Positions 29,444 to 38,650 of a stretch of DNA of 64,000 nt are shown piece after piece. The stretch covers positions 1-64,000 of the forward strand of contig JAAEPE010000201.1 in the NCBI GenBank assembly GCA_024222395.1, given 5' to 3'. The notes beneath the pieces are model-generated. The model saw only the letters and a list, made by a program, of their open reading frames with translations, did not search any database and was not told the DNA's origin. The DNA is from Myxococcales bacterium. Lineage in GTDB: Bacteria > Myxococcota_A > Polyangia > Haliangiales > Haliangiaceae. The position numbers were made by a program, and so were the translations under genes. How positions within the stretch are numbered: position 1 is the first letter of the stretch; every line of letters begins with the position of its first letter.

Positions 29444-30334
29444 GTGAAACGCATTCGAAATCAGCTCATCCTCCTGGTAGTCGCAAGCCTTGGCGCGATG
29501 CTGCTCGTCCAGTACCTGCGGATTCTCAAGCCAGCGCAGGCTCGCGCGGTGCGAGCGGCCTGCAATGGCATGCGACCAAGCCCCACCAATCCAGTTTTTG
29601 GCTCGATGGCGGGCCCGATTGCAGCCACAGATTTCAGCCTCCAAGACGCGTCGGGCAAGCAGATATCCCTGAGTCAATATAGGGGCAAGATTGTCATCGT
29701 GAACTTCTGGGCCAGTTGGTGTTCGGGCTGTCGATCCGAGAAGCCAAGCCTCGAGAGCTTCCAAGACGACAATGGCGGCGACGAACTTGTCATCCTGGCA
29801 CTCGCATCCGACCGAGATTGGGCGCCAGTTCGCCGGGCCATGATGGGCTTTGAGGTAGCGACCGCAGAGGAGGTCCTGCGGAAGCCCGAGACCTACGGCG
29901 TTCGCAACCCGAAGAACCTCAGTGCCAAAGGGGGGCAGGTTGTGGTCTCGCGAATCGACGGGGGACGTGCCGCCAGCAAGGGCGGACTACGCCGTCTCGA
30001 CCGAATCGTGAGTCTCAATGGCGCTCCTGTCGAATCCCGAGATGATCTAGACCAGGCGCTTCGGGCTTCGGGCGACAAAATGACCATTCTGATCAATCGC
30101 AACGGGGTCATCAAGACCATCAACCTCACCAGCAGCGAGAAGCTCAATGTGCTCATCGATCCCCCCGATGATGACGGAAACTTGGGAGCAATCGCCAAGG
30201 GCTATGGCATTACTGCGGTTCCAGAGAGTTTTGTGGTCGACCGATCCGGTAACATTCGGCACTACTTCATCAACAAGAGAAACTGGGGCGGCGACGTTGC
30301 GGCTACCTGCATGCAAGATCTCATTGATGGCTAG
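29444..30334 (+). CDS. Membrane-anchored thioredoxin-like protein with an inserted PDZ domain
   Basis: A 296-aa protein: N-terminal anchor (residues 8-25), TlpA/ResA-like thioredoxin fold starting near 62 with NFWASWCSGC (CSGC, residues 93-96), then a PDZ domain (about 160-228; GGQVVVSRIDGGRAASKGGL, RLDRIVSLNGAPVES), then the rest of the thioredoxin fold (LNVLIDPPDD, cis-Pro segment TAVPESFVVD). The PDZ thus interrupts the redox fold. Likely a periplasmic disulfide or cytochrome-maturation reductase with a peptide-sensing insert (inference). GTG 29444 is preferred because it opens the anchor; it faces the divergent DUF4388 gene. Confidence 0.85.
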   Translation: MKRIRNQLILLVVASLGAMLLVQYLRILKPAQARAVRAACNGMRPSPTNPVFGSMAGPIAATDFSLQDASGKQISLSQYRGKIVIVNFWASWCSGCRSEKPSLESFQDDNGGDELVILALASDRDWAPVRRAMMGFEVATAEEVLRKPETYGVRNPKNLSAKGGQVVVSRIDGGRAASKGGLRRLDRIVSLNGAPVESRDDLDQALRASGDKMTILINRNGVIKTINLTSSEKLNVLIDPPDDDGNLGAIAKGYGITAVPESFVVDRSGNIRHYFINKRNWGGDVAATCMQDLIDG

Positions 30335-30369
30335 GACGCACGCAAGCGTGCTCCAACAAGGCTGGCAAC

Positions 30370-30738
30370 ATGGCAAGAATCCTAGTAGTTGACGACGAAC
30401 CCGCGATTGTCACCTTCGTGACAAGGATCCTCGAAGCTCGCGGCCACGAAGTGGCTAGTGCTGGTGACGGCGATGCTGGACTCGAAGCAGCGCGGCGCGA
30501 GATGCCCGACGTCATGGTGCTCGATATTAACCTTCCAAAACTCGACGGGCTCAAGGTCTGCAAGATGCTCAAGTCCGACGACGCCACCAAGCACATCGGC
30601 ATCGTGATCATTACAGCGGCCTACACGTCAGTTGAAGACGCGACCGAGGGCGAAGACTGCGGCGCCGACGAATACGTCGTCAAACCCTTCCTCCGCGAAG
30701 TGCTCCTTCACAACGTAGAGCGTTTGATTCCCGAGTAG
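30370..30738 (+). CDS. CheY-like single-domain response regulator
   Basis: A 122-aa receiver domain only. The acidic pair Asp8-Asp9, phospho-acceptor Asp52 (VLDINLP), Thr82 (ITAA) and Lys105 (VVKPF) are all present, so it should be phosphorylatable. No output domain, so it acts by protein contact or as a phosphorelay step. It follows the thioredoxin-PDZ gene by 35 bp and may be co-transcribed. MITE copy 2 begins 21 bp after its stop. Confidence 0.93.
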   Translation: MARILVVDDEPAIVTFVTRILEARGHEVASAGDGDAGLEAARREMPDVMVLDINLPKLDGLKVCKMLKSDDATKHIGIVIITAAYTSVEDATEGEDCGADEYVVKPFLREVLLHNVERLIPE

Positions 30739-30759
30739 CCACCGGAATGGCAGAGCGCG

Positions 30760-30921
30760 CTAGACCGTCGAGCGAAAAGAATGACCGAGGATGGTGAGTT
30801 CTGATTTTTCGAGTGCAAGGCGCGAATGAGGGTTTTGCCAGGGCAAATGACGAAATGAGCAACGCTGCAATCAGGAAAGCAGAACCATCAGACCGCTCAT
30901 TGTTTACACTCGGCGGTCTAG
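30760..30921 (+). mobile_element. MITE copy 2 (162 bp, CTAG to CTAG)
   Basis: Same orientation as copy 1. Begins CTAGACCGTCGAGCG, ends CACTCGGCGGTCTAG, and differs from the consensus at about six positions. The right CTAG supplies the TAG stop of the CobW gene (30918-30920). It sits between convergent genes. Confidence 0.9.
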
Positions 30922-31862
30922 CCTGCGCGGCAAGCCCACAGCTGCCTGCGAAGAGCTGCCTCGTCGAGAGCATCTCCGATGAGCACGAGCTCACTCTCTC
31001 TCGCGTCGCCGTGAGACCAATCCTCTCCATACGAGAGCGTCACGCGATCACCGGCGAGTTCGAGAAATCCCCTGCGCTGCTCGCCGGCAATATTCACAAA
31101 GCCTTTGACCCGGTAGAGCTGGGCGCCGAAGCCCTCGATGAGTTGCATCAGCCTGTTCTCAAGCAGCGGCGCAGGGTCGGAAAACGAAACTGCTACAAGC
31201 TGACCGCCGCTGTGGTTGTGGCTATGAGGCCTCGGGGCGCGAGTCTGCTTGCGCTCGAGAATCCAAGAGATGAGACCTTGAGAGGCGCTCTCGCCAGGTG
31301 GAAAGCTCGCCCGCTCGGCATTGGGATTTAGCGTATCCAGCCTCGCGTGTAGGGCTCTTGCCTGTTCCGCGGTGGCCACGTCGAGCTTGCTGAGCAGCAG
31401 TCGATCCGCACACAGGATTTGCTCTCTAGCTTCTTCGCGCTCGCGGAGCACGCGTGGCCCTGCCTCGGCCTCAACGACAGCAATTATCCCGACAGGCTCC
31501 ACAAGATGTTGCTGCTCTGCGGGGAGATAGCGGAATCCATCTAGGATAGCTCCAGGCTCTGCGATGCCCGTGGTTTCGAGTACTACGTGGTCGGGCCTCG
31601 AACGCTCTATTACGTCTGCGATGCCATCCCAAAGATCATTCTTCGTATCAACTTTGCAACAGACGCACCCCCCAGCAAGTTCGAGAATGTCCCCGCCCTT
31701 TGAGAGGATGAGTTTCCCGTCGATGGCAATTCGACCGAGTTCATTTACTAGGACCGCAATACGGCGGCGCCCCGCAGCTGCCAAAATGCGATTGAGAGCC
31801 GTGGTCTTTCCTGCACCGAGAAATCCGGTCAGGATCGTGAAAGGGACTTTGGGTCTACTCAT
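30918..31862 (-). CDS. CobW/COG0523 metal-chaperone GTPase
   Basis: A 314-aa G3E GTPase. Walker A GFLGAGKTT near residue 13, the metal-binding GGCVCC loop, ETTGIAEPG and SKLD (G4) are visible, with a His-rich stretch (RPHSHNHSGG) before the C-terminal CobW domain. Such proteins insert or transfer Zn, Co or other metals; the cargo cannot be read here. Its stop codon is formed by the end of MITE copy 2. Confidence 0.92.
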   Translation of the reverse strand: MSRPKVPFTILTGFLGAGKTTALNRILAAAGRRRIAVLVNELGRIAIDGKLILSKGGDILELAGGCVCCKVDTKNDLWDGIADVIERSRPDHVVLETTGIAEPGAILDGFRYLPAEQQHLVEPVGIIAVVEAEAGPRVLREREEAREQILCADRLLLSKLDVATAEQARALHARLDTLNPNAERASFPPGESASQGLISWILERKQTRAPRPHSHNHSGGQLVAVSFSDPAPLLENRLMQLIEGFGAQLYRVKGFVNIAGEQRRGFLELAGDRVTLSYGEDWSHGDARESELVLIGDALDEAALRRQLWACRAG

Positions 31863-31893
31863 GGATCGAAGCTGCTACTCGGTATCGCCATTC

Positions 31894-32592
31894 TCAGCGC
31901 TCGGCAGGAATTCGCAATTCGAAAACGGATCCGGCACCGAGTTCGGAGGTACCCTCAAAGGAGCCACACGAATTAGTCGCGACATCCCTGCCTAAGGTTG
32001 ATGCAGCTGCGACTTCCGCAGGCAAGCCCTTGCCACTATCGGCCACGTAGATGGCGATCTCATCGCCACCAGTGCCTTCTTCGCAACGGGTCTTTACGGA
32101 AATTGCAGCGCCAGGCACATCGTGGGCGGAGTCGGCTGCGATGGTCACCAGCCTTGCCAAGAGCAGGACAACTTCGCCGGGCACAACCCTCGCAGGCGGG
32201 ACCTTTCCAAAATCAATGAAGAGCTCAGTGCCGGCGCTGATTCGATGCCTTGTAAGATTGGTCGCGACCTCGACGAGCTTGTTGACGTCGACAACCTCGG
32301 CACTCTTTCCGTAGCTGTTGATAGCATCCCCAAGATCGCTGTTGAGGCGAGCGACTTTGCGCCCGGTAAGGTACGCCTGCGCAATGCGCTCGCGAAGTGC
32401 CTTGGTCTCCTCATATGGATACGGCATCGGCCCGCCGTGTCCATTGAGATGGTGGTCGAGGATCTCGACCACGACCGCCAAGCCTTCGCGCAGCTCTCGC
32501 AGGGGCACGCGCAATTCGGCGGCAACACCACCAGCCAGCGAGCCTCCGGCCGCAAGGGCTAGAGTCTTAGGATCTTCGTTTGCTTCCGCCAT
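31894..32592 (-). CDS. Histidine-kinase-like ATPase lacking the phospho-acceptor His
   Basis: 232 aa. Residues about 20-110 form a helical DHp-like pair in which the position of the H-box reads ELRVPLREL, without His. Residues about 120-230 resemble a HATPase_c domain with YVADSGKGLP (G1 box) and LGAGSVFELRIP (G2-like end). The N-box lacks the usual Asn. It is probably a degenerate kinase acting as a scaffold or ATP-binding regulator, not an autokinase. Cytoplasmic, no membrane segments. Confidence 0.65.
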   Translation of the reverse strand: MAEANEDPKTLALAAGGSLAGGVAAELRVPLRELREGLAVVVEILDHHLNGHGGPMPYPYEETKALRERIAQAYLTGRKVARLNSDLGDAINSYGKSAEVVDVNKLVEVATNLTRHRISAGTELFIDFGKVPPARVVPGEVVLLLARLVTIAADSAHDVPGAAISVKTRCEEGTGGDEIAIYVADSGKGLPAEVAAASTLGRDVATNSCGSFEGTSELGAGSVFELRIPAER

Positions 32593-32617
32593 AACTCACT
32601 CCCATCTAGGTCCGATC

Positions 32618-35509
32618 TCAAATCGTGCCGGTCAGGAGAGTCCACCACTCGTGAATCCCCTCATCAGCAAGACCACGAGCGTAGCCGATGTCTAGTGCAC
32701 CCGGAATGAAGTAGCCGATCAAGATATTGAGTCGCAAGGATACGCCGAGAGATGTTTTGAGATCGCTAGGGCTAAAGGAGTCATCCGTAGCGTTGCCAGC
32801 GTCAAATAGCCCCGCAACGTGCACCTTCTTGAGGTAGAAGGGCAGCGTCTCCAAACCGGTCTCGATATCCAAAAGCTCCTGCCGGTATTCCACATTCGCC
32901 ATGTGCATCTGTGTACCAACGGCGGCGCGCGACTCATAGCCCCGTAGAAAACCAGTGCTGCCAGCGCGCGCGTTATCCAAGAGAGATGAGACAAGATTCT
33001 GCTCCGGTACTCCGCCGAGGCTATAGCGGGAGACTCGCGCGCGTCCTGAAGCGCGCATGCCACCCGCAATACGGAGGGCGAGCACAGGAGTGCGCCCCCA
33101 CGGCAACTTGTAGTAGGTCTGGAGACGGTAGTCCAAGTTAAGAGAGCGAAACTCCGACCCTAGCGCAGGCTCGTTGATGCGCATGGAGAGAGCAATGGCT
33201 CGCCCTAGCTGCGGCCCCAATGTGTAGACCGAGCCTTGCGTATCAGAATACGAAAATCGCAACGCTACGCCGGCCAAGGCCATATCAGTCTCCGGTGGCC
33301 TCGGGAGTGGATCGTTTGGATTGGGCTCTGAGAACGAGTTCTCGACATCGCGAAAGTAGTCGTAGTCGTAGCTGAGAGTAATGCTACCGGAACCACTGGG
33401 TTGCCTGAGGACGGGGAGACTCAAGCTCAAGGTTGCACCGAGTCGCTCTTCGAGATAGCTCGTATTGCGATCTGCGATGACGTAGCCACCGCGCTCACCT
33501 ATCGTTCGATTTGCCGCGACTCGAATGCCCGCCCAATGTCGTTTGTTGCTGTACGTCCCACCGATGTCGATGTATCCCGTTCTGAGGTCCGCACTTCCCC
33601 CCAAGTTGTAGCTGTGGAGGCCAGCGATATCCGAGCCCTCCACTTGCAAGGTAAAGCTCCGATTCACAGCATCCAACTGAAGCTCGTAGCGCTTCGGTGC
33701 AAGAGTCTCTAGAGACCGATAGGGCCTTGGCTGGCTCACAACGTAGTCTCCCTCTCGAATCACTACGGAGTCTGGCCTATCGCTGATGTACGCCTCGGCC
33801 CTTGTCCAAGAATTCTGATCGATGGACATCTCGTAGAGTTCGAAGCCGCGAGCGCGGTACCCCTGATAGACCATGTGCTTGCCATCGGGCGAAATGGCGG
33901 GCCCGACAGCACACCCCAGCACATTCGTCACTTGATGTAACGCGCCGGTCGCGAGCTCATAGGCAAAGACGTTGAAGACCCCAGTTCGATCGCTGGAGTA
34001 GTAGAGGTATCGCCCAGAAGGATCGAAGGCGGGATCCACGTCCTGTGCTCTGTCTCGTCCAAGTTCACGAACGACGCCGGAATCGACATCGACAATCAAT
34101 ATGTCTCGGTAGCCACCCTCGCGCCAAGCAGAGAACGCCACCTGCTTGCCATCAGGCGACCAAGCTGGGTCGAAGGCCTGCTCGAAGTGCCAATCGCCTT
34201 CCCAGAGAATTCGCGGCTTTGCTTCTGGTACCAGGTCCATGATTGCCAGCCGGCGCTGGGCTTGTCCAGTCATGACGAAAGCGACTCTGCGCTCGCTGGG
34301 CGAGACTGCCGGGTCCCGCATGCGCACTCGACGCGATAGCCGATGCATGACCTTAGTCTTTCGGTCCCAGCGATACAACTCCTGCGACGTATACTCAGCT
34401 CGATGCGTATCGGTTTGCTCGAGGATCAGGGAGCCATCTGAGAGAACATCGAACTCTCCTGTGCGTCGAATGATGGCGTAGGTGTATTTCTGTCCGAAAT
34501 TCCCACCGCTGGGCATGGCAGCGTACTGCCCCTCCTGGTCGCCAGTACCGTGCTGCCAAATGATCTGCTTTCCATCACGACTGTAGCGGGGGTTTATGTT
34601 GATTTGACCAGTGAAGGTGAGCCGTCGACCTTCGCGTACCCCTGCGCGTTCGATGGCCTCTCGCTCAAGCGCATATTTGTCGCGACGATAGTCCCGCCAG
34701 TCGTCGTGAAGTTCGTCGAATCCCATCCCCGTCGCGCGACGAATCGAGCTGTTGATCCCGTAGGGAATTGGATTGGACCCGAGATTGTGGGACATCTCAG
34801 ACACCTTGTCCTCGCCAAAACGCTCAAAAATGTAGTTGAGAAAATGCGAGCCATAGAGATATGCCGTGTTGCCGTGAGGCCACGAGCGAGGGCCGTTACT
34901 CATCTCGTCCAAATCGCGCTCGTCGCCAGCGAGCGTTGCCAAGCGCAGGTTCATACCGAACAGTCCGTGCCGAAGCCTGCCACCAGAAGAATGCCTAGAC
35001 TCCTCGTACGTAGCGAGCCCTTCGATAATCCAGCGCGGCTGCACCTGATTCGGGGCCCACGTCTTGCCAACCACCTTATTCACCAGTTTGGGAAGACCGT
35101 CGATGTTGTCCAAGTGAAGAATATGAGCGTACTCGTGTGCCACTAGCGCGTAGAGCCAGTCGTCATGGTCGCCCAGTGAGGACTTACTCGGAGGCGCCGA
35201 CGCATAGATGCGAATGTCGTTTCGCGGCAGGACACTCGCAAACCCGTTCGAGGCATCGGTGGTGTCATCGACGACGATGAAAGTCTTTTCCGCAGGCGAG
35301 TGGCCCATGCTGGGTGCGAGTTCCTGGTGGGCACGTTCGGCGACGAGGGCCACCCGCCTGGCAACCTCGTGGAGAGGTTCGTGGTACGAAACCACGAAGT
35401 GCTCGCTTTCGATGGTGAACCAGGCAACGCGGCCATCGCCCGCTAGCGCCTGAGGCTCGAGTGCGAGGCCAGCTAGCACCAAAGAGCAAGCCAGAGCGAC
35501 ATACCGCAT
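32618..35509 (-). CDS. Outer-membrane protein: gluzincin peptidase, TolB-like propeller and beta-barrel
   Basis: A 963-aa exported protein. After the signal peptide (ALACSLVLAGLALEPQALA) comes an MA-like metallopeptidase domain with VAHEYAHILHLDN (His125, Glu126, His129) and the downstream WIIEGLATYEES (third ligand Glu). Residues about 290-590 are PD40 blades (NPRYSRDGKQI, DPAWSPDGKQVAFSA, DPAFDPSGRYLYYSS, GPAISPDGKHMVYQG). The C-terminal 350 residues look like a surface-antigen/BamA-type barrel. The family role, possibly processing at the cell surface, is inferred. It follows a small lipoprotein gene. Confidence 0.85.
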   Translation of the reverse strand: MRYVALACSLVLAGLALEPQALAGDGRVAWFTIESEHFVVSYHEPLHEVARRVALVAERAHQELAPSMGHSPAEKTFIVVDDTTDASNGFASVLPRNDIRIYASAPPSKSSLGDHDDWLYALVAHEYAHILHLDNIDGLPKLVNKVVGKTWAPNQVQPRWIIEGLATYEESRHSSGGRLRHGLFGMNLRLATLAGDERDLDEMSNGPRSWPHGNTAYLYGSHFLNYIFERFGEDKVSEMSHNLGSNPIPYGINSSIRRATGMGFDELHDDWRDYRRDKYALEREAIERAGVREGRRLTFTGQININPRYSRDGKQIIWQHGTGDQEGQYAAMPSGGNFGQKYTYAIIRRTGEFDVLSDGSLILEQTDTHRAEYTSQELYRWDRKTKVMHRLSRRVRMRDPAVSPSERRVAFVMTGQAQRRLAIMDLVPEAKPRILWEGDWHFEQAFDPAWSPDGKQVAFSAWREGGYRDILIVDVDSGVVRELGRDRAQDVDPAFDPSGRYLYYSSDRTGVFNVFAYELATGALHQVTNVLGCAVGPAISPDGKHMVYQGYRARGFELYEMSIDQNSWTRAEAYISDRPDSVVIREGDYVVSQPRPYRSLETLAPKRYELQLDAVNRSFTLQVEGSDIAGLHSYNLGGSADLRTGYIDIGGTYSNKRHWAGIRVAANRTIGERGGYVIADRNTSYLEERLGATLSLSLPVLRQPSGSGSITLSYDYDYFRDVENSFSEPNPNDPLPRPPETDMALAGVALRFSYSDTQGSVYTLGPQLGRAIALSMRINEPALGSEFRSLNLDYRLQTYYKLPWGRTPVLALRIAGGMRASGRARVSRYSLGGVPEQNLVSSLLDNARAGSTGFLRGYESRAAVGTQMHMANVEYRQELLDIETGLETLPFYLKKVHVAGLFDAGNATDDSFSPSDLKTSLGVSLRLNILIGYFIPGALDIGYARGLADEGIHEWWTLLTGTI

Positions 35510-35512
35510 GCT

Positions 35513-35743
35513 CTACTTAGCAACCTCCGCATTGCCGCCGGATTCGGGCGTCGACGTAGCAGCTGTCGGCTCCAAAGCCGGTGAGCCGTCGACAGCCGCG
35601 GTCCCAAGAGTTCTGGTATCGAGAGCCGCCGCATCAGGCCAGAAGATCTCCACATCCGCGGGCAGTGCCTTAGATTGAGCCTTACCATGAGATCCGCAGG
35701 CAACAAGTGCAGCCGCCACCAGCAACGCTGCCGGCGCCCTCAT
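35513..35743 (-). CDS. Small lipoprotein
   Basis: A 76-aa lipoprotein with signal MRAPAALLVAAALVACGS (lipobox VAC) and a Pro/Ala/Thr-rich, low-complexity mature part. Its ATG overlaps the ptsI stop (ATGA), so it is translated from the rpoN-PTS transcript, and it lies 3 bp before the outer-membrane protein gene. Role unknown. Confidence 0.75.
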   Translation of the reverse strand: MRAPAALLVAAALVACGSHGKAQSKALPADVEIFWPDAAALDTRTLGTAAVDGSPALEPTAATSTPESGGNAEVAK

Positions 35744-37518
35744 AGTCGCTCCTTGTGACTCGCACGCGAGCTTGCGAACTCCAAGGCCGCGCGCCGGACC
35801 TCCGTGGCACTCTCCAACTCCAGCACTCGTGCTGCCAGCTCCTCGACGTCCTTCAACGTCGCGCAGCAAATAGCTTCCTTCACATCAGGCATAGCCACTG
35901 CGTGCATAGAGAGTGTGCGGAGACCAAGCCCGAGTAGCACCGGAGCCACGAGCGGATCACCCGCCATCTCGCCGCATATCGACACGGGTATGCCCTGCGT
36001 CTTGCCCGCTTCGACGACAGTTTGAATCAGGCGGAGCAGTGCGGGATGAAGTGGAGCGTAGAGGTACGAGACCAATTCGTTCATTCGATCGACGGCGATC
36101 GTATACTGAATGAGATCGTTGGTTCCTATCGAGAAGAAGTCGACGTACTTGGCTAGGTGGTCGGCGACAAGGGCTGCACTCGGCATCTCGATCATCATGC
36201 CTACGTGCAGGTCTTCGTCAAAGGCAATGCTCTCTGTCCGTAGCTCTTGCTGGACGTCGGCGAGGAATTCTCTCGCCGCGCGCAATTCCTCGAGCCCCGA
36301 GATCATGGGAAACATGACTTTCATCTTGCCCTTGCTTGATGCGCGTAGAAGACCACGCAACTGACAGCGGAAAATGGGCTGCATGGGTTCGGTGAGACAA
36401 AGGCGCAGAGATCGCAGTCCTAGAGCTGGGTTGGCCTCATCATGGGGCTCTACAAGTGCCTCTGAAATCTTATCGGCCCCGAGATCCAGGGTCCTGAACG
36501 TGACGCATCGACCTCCCATAGCCTCCATGACCTGGATCGCATAATTGAAGTGATCATCCTCGGTGGGCAGCTCTTCGCTGGCCATGAAGTGATACTCCGT
36601 ACGGCAGAGCCCAACTCCGTCGGCCCCATGTGAAACCGCCACGCCCGCCTCGTTGAGATGGTCGAGGTTGGCCAGCAACTCCACCGAGACGCCGTCTTGC
36701 GTCACGGCAGGCTCTGCACTGCGGCTAAGACGGGCAATTCCGGCCGCAATCTCGAGTCTACTTCGCTCACGATACTCGGTAACGGTCTCTGGGTCAGGAT
36801 TGATAATTACTACGCCGGCGCTTCCATCGACGATAACCAGATCGTCACGACCAACGTGGTTAGTGAGATCTTCGGTGCCAACCACGGCAGGCGTCGAGTA
36901 GCCGCGGGCGATAATCGCCGTGTGCGAAGTCTTTCCTCCGACGTCGGTTGCGATACCAGCGACCGCAGCGCGATAGAGGACGGCGGTATCGGCAGGACTG
37001 AGATCGTGGGCAATCACGATGGCGTCCGGCGGCGGCGTGACCTTGGAGTCCCGCCCCAGAAGATTTCTTAAGACCCGCTCACCAACAAAGTCGACATCAC
37101 TTCGACGCTCGCGGAAGTAGTCATCTTCGACCGCATCGAAAACACTCTTGATCTTCTCGACTGACCGGCGTAACGCCCACTCAGCATTAATCAAACTACT
37201 CTCGATGTGTTGGATCGTCGCAGCCACCACGTGGTCATCGCGAAGAATTAGTTGATGGGCCGTAATTATCGCGTAGTGGTCCCTTTCTCTCTCTTCGATC
37301 TTCTGCTTGATCTTCTCGAGCTGCCTGCCACTCGCCTCAATTGCGCGGTGAAAACGCTCAATCTCTCCTTCAACTTCGTCGGGATCGATTTGCCGCTTCG
37401 GTACCTTGAGCTGGCGCCGATCGACGATGTAGGCGCGGCCAATAGCAATGCCCTGGCAGGCGGCGATGCCCGTCTTCCTCAGTTCGCTCCCACCCGATGA
37501 CTCAGGCGATGAGATCAC
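35740..37518 (-). CDS. ptsI: PTS Enzyme I (PEP-protein phosphotransferase)
   Basis: A 592-aa Enzyme I that transfers phosphate from PEP to HPr. The phospho-carrier segment GGKTSHTAIIAR places the active His at residue 199. The PEP-binding barrel shows GVGLCRTEYHFM and EMPSAALVADHLA. Length and layout match ordinary EI rather than the GAF-carrying EI-Ntr. It overlaps ptsH by one base and the small lipoprotein by ATGA. No sugar-specific EIIBC gene is present in the window. Confidence 0.95.
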   Translation of the reverse strand: MISSPESSGGSELRKTGIAACQGIAIGRAYIVDRRQLKVPKRQIDPDEVEGEIERFHRAIEASGRQLEKIKQKIEERERDHYAIITAHQLILRDDHVVAATIQHIESSLINAEWALRRSVEKIKSVFDAVEDDYFRERRSDVDFVGERVLRNLLGRDSKVTPPPDAIVIAHDLSPADTAVLYRAAVAGIATDVGGKTSHTAIIARGYSTPAVVGTEDLTNHVGRDDLVIVDGSAGVVIINPDPETVTEYRERSRLEIAAGIARLSRSAEPAVTQDGVSVELLANLDHLNEAGVAVSHGADGVGLCRTEYHFMASEELPTEDDHFNYAIQVMEAMGGRCVTFRTLDLGADKISEALVEPHDEANPALGLRSLRLCLTEPMQPIFRCQLRGLLRASSKGKMKVMFPMISGLEELRAAREFLADVQQELRTESIAFDEDLHVGMMIEMPSAALVADHLAKYVDFFSIGTNDLIQYTIAVDRMNELVSYLYAPLHPALLRLIQTVVEAGKTQGIPVSICGEMAGDPLVAPVLLGLGLRTLSMHAVAMPDVKEAICCATLKDVEELAARVLELESATEVRRAALEFASSRASHKERL

Positions 37519-37799
37519 TACTCATTCTCCCCAAACTTCGAATCTATGAGCTTCACCAAGGCAGCACATGCAGCTTCCGCACGTTCGCCCTCGCATCGCA
37601 CAGTGATGACGCTGCCCTGGCTCGCAACGAGCATCAGAATACCCATGATGCTCTTGCCATTCACCTCCTGGCCGTCCTTCTCGAGGAAGACCTCGCACGG
37701 AAAGCTCGATGCAAGCTGCACCAACAGGGTCGCGGCTCGGGTGTGAAGCCCCAAGCGATTCTGAATTTCCACCGATACTTTGTGCTCTTGACTCATCAC
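37518..37799 (-). CDS. ptsH: HPr phosphocarrier protein
   Basis: A 93-aa HPr. The catalytic His19 lies in NRLGLHTRAAT, and the regulatory Ser50 in NGKSIMGIL has the same spacing to His as Ser46 in standard HPr. Both residues are thus available, the His for Enzyme I and the Ser for the HprK encoded upstream. Overlaps rapZ by ATGA. Confidence 0.96.
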   Translation of the reverse strand: MMSQEHKVSVEIQNRLGLHTRAATLLVQLASSFPCEVFLEKDGQEVNGKSIMGILMLVASQGSVITVRCEGERAEAACAALVKLIDSKFGENE

Positions 37800-38650
37800 C
37801 CGAGACTCCTAATCGTGTGCTTAGCGAGGTCGCGATGACGCAGCAACACATGCCAGCTTTCTTTGAGCCGTCGCGCCAGTTCCTCTGCGAGAGCAACCGA
37901 TCGATGCCGACCGCCTGTACACCCGATTCCCACCGTTATATACAGCTTTCCTTCGCGCGCGAACAAGGGTAGAGAGAATCGAAGAAAGTCCTCGATCCGA
38001 TCGATGGTCTCCATCGCTCCGTCCGCGCCTAAGACAAATTCCGACACTTGAGAGTCTCGACCATCATGTGGACAGAGCACTGCGTCGAAGTACGGATTTG
38101 GCAGATACCGGACGTCGAAGACCAGTTCGGACTCGGAGGGCAATCCATGTTTGAAGCCGAAAGACTGGATATTGACGGCCAGCGTGTTTGGTCCACCTTC
38201 GAAACGCCCCGTCACGATTGCCTTGATCTCGTGCACGTTGAGACCTCCAGTATTGACGACGGTAGCTTCGTCTCGAAGGGATGCGAGCGCTTCCCTATCT
38301 TGTCGAATACCTTCCTTTACGTCATCTCCCGAGAGCGGGTGACGACGTCTGGTTTCCGAATAGCGTCGAAAGAGAACTGCATCGGCGGCCTCGAGGAATA
38401 GCACTTCAACCTCGTGCCCAGCATCTCGCAACTCGGCGATTTGCCCGTGATATGCGCCAACAAAAAGACGCTGTCGCCCGTCAACGGAGATTGCGCACTT
38501 CTCAATTGACTCGACCACGAGTCTCCCCACGAACGTCGAGAACAGGGAGATCGGGAGGTTGTCACAACAGAAGAAGCCCAAGTCCTCGAGTGCGCGAAGC
38601 GCCGTCGTCTTCCCACCTCCGGCAAGCCCCGTCACGATTACGATTTTCAT
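37796..38650 (-). CDS. rapZ: RNase adapter RapZ
   Basis: A 284-aa P-loop protein. Walker A GLAGGGKTT lies at residues 8-16, followed by LGFFCCDNLPISLF, with the C-terminal GCTGGRHRSVALAE motif. In enterobacteria RapZ guides RNase E to the GlmZ RNA; elsewhere it is a conserved PTS-linked nucleotide-binding protein. Overlaps hprK and ptsH by ATGA, so all are coupled. Confidence 0.95.
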   Translation of the reverse strand: MKIVIVTGLAGGGKTTALRALEDLGFFCCDNLPISLFSTFVGRLVVESIEKCAISVDGRQRLFVGAYHGQIAELRDAGHEVEVLFLEAADAVLFRRYSETRRRHPLSGDDVKEGIRQDREALASLRDEATVVNTGGLNVHEIKAIVTGRFEGGPNTLAVNIQSFGFKHGLPSESELVFDVRYLPNPYFDAVLCPHDGRDSQVSEFVLGADGAMETIDRIEDFLRFSLPLFAREGKLYITVGIGCTGGRHRSVALAEELARRLKESWHVLLRHRDLAKHTIRSLG

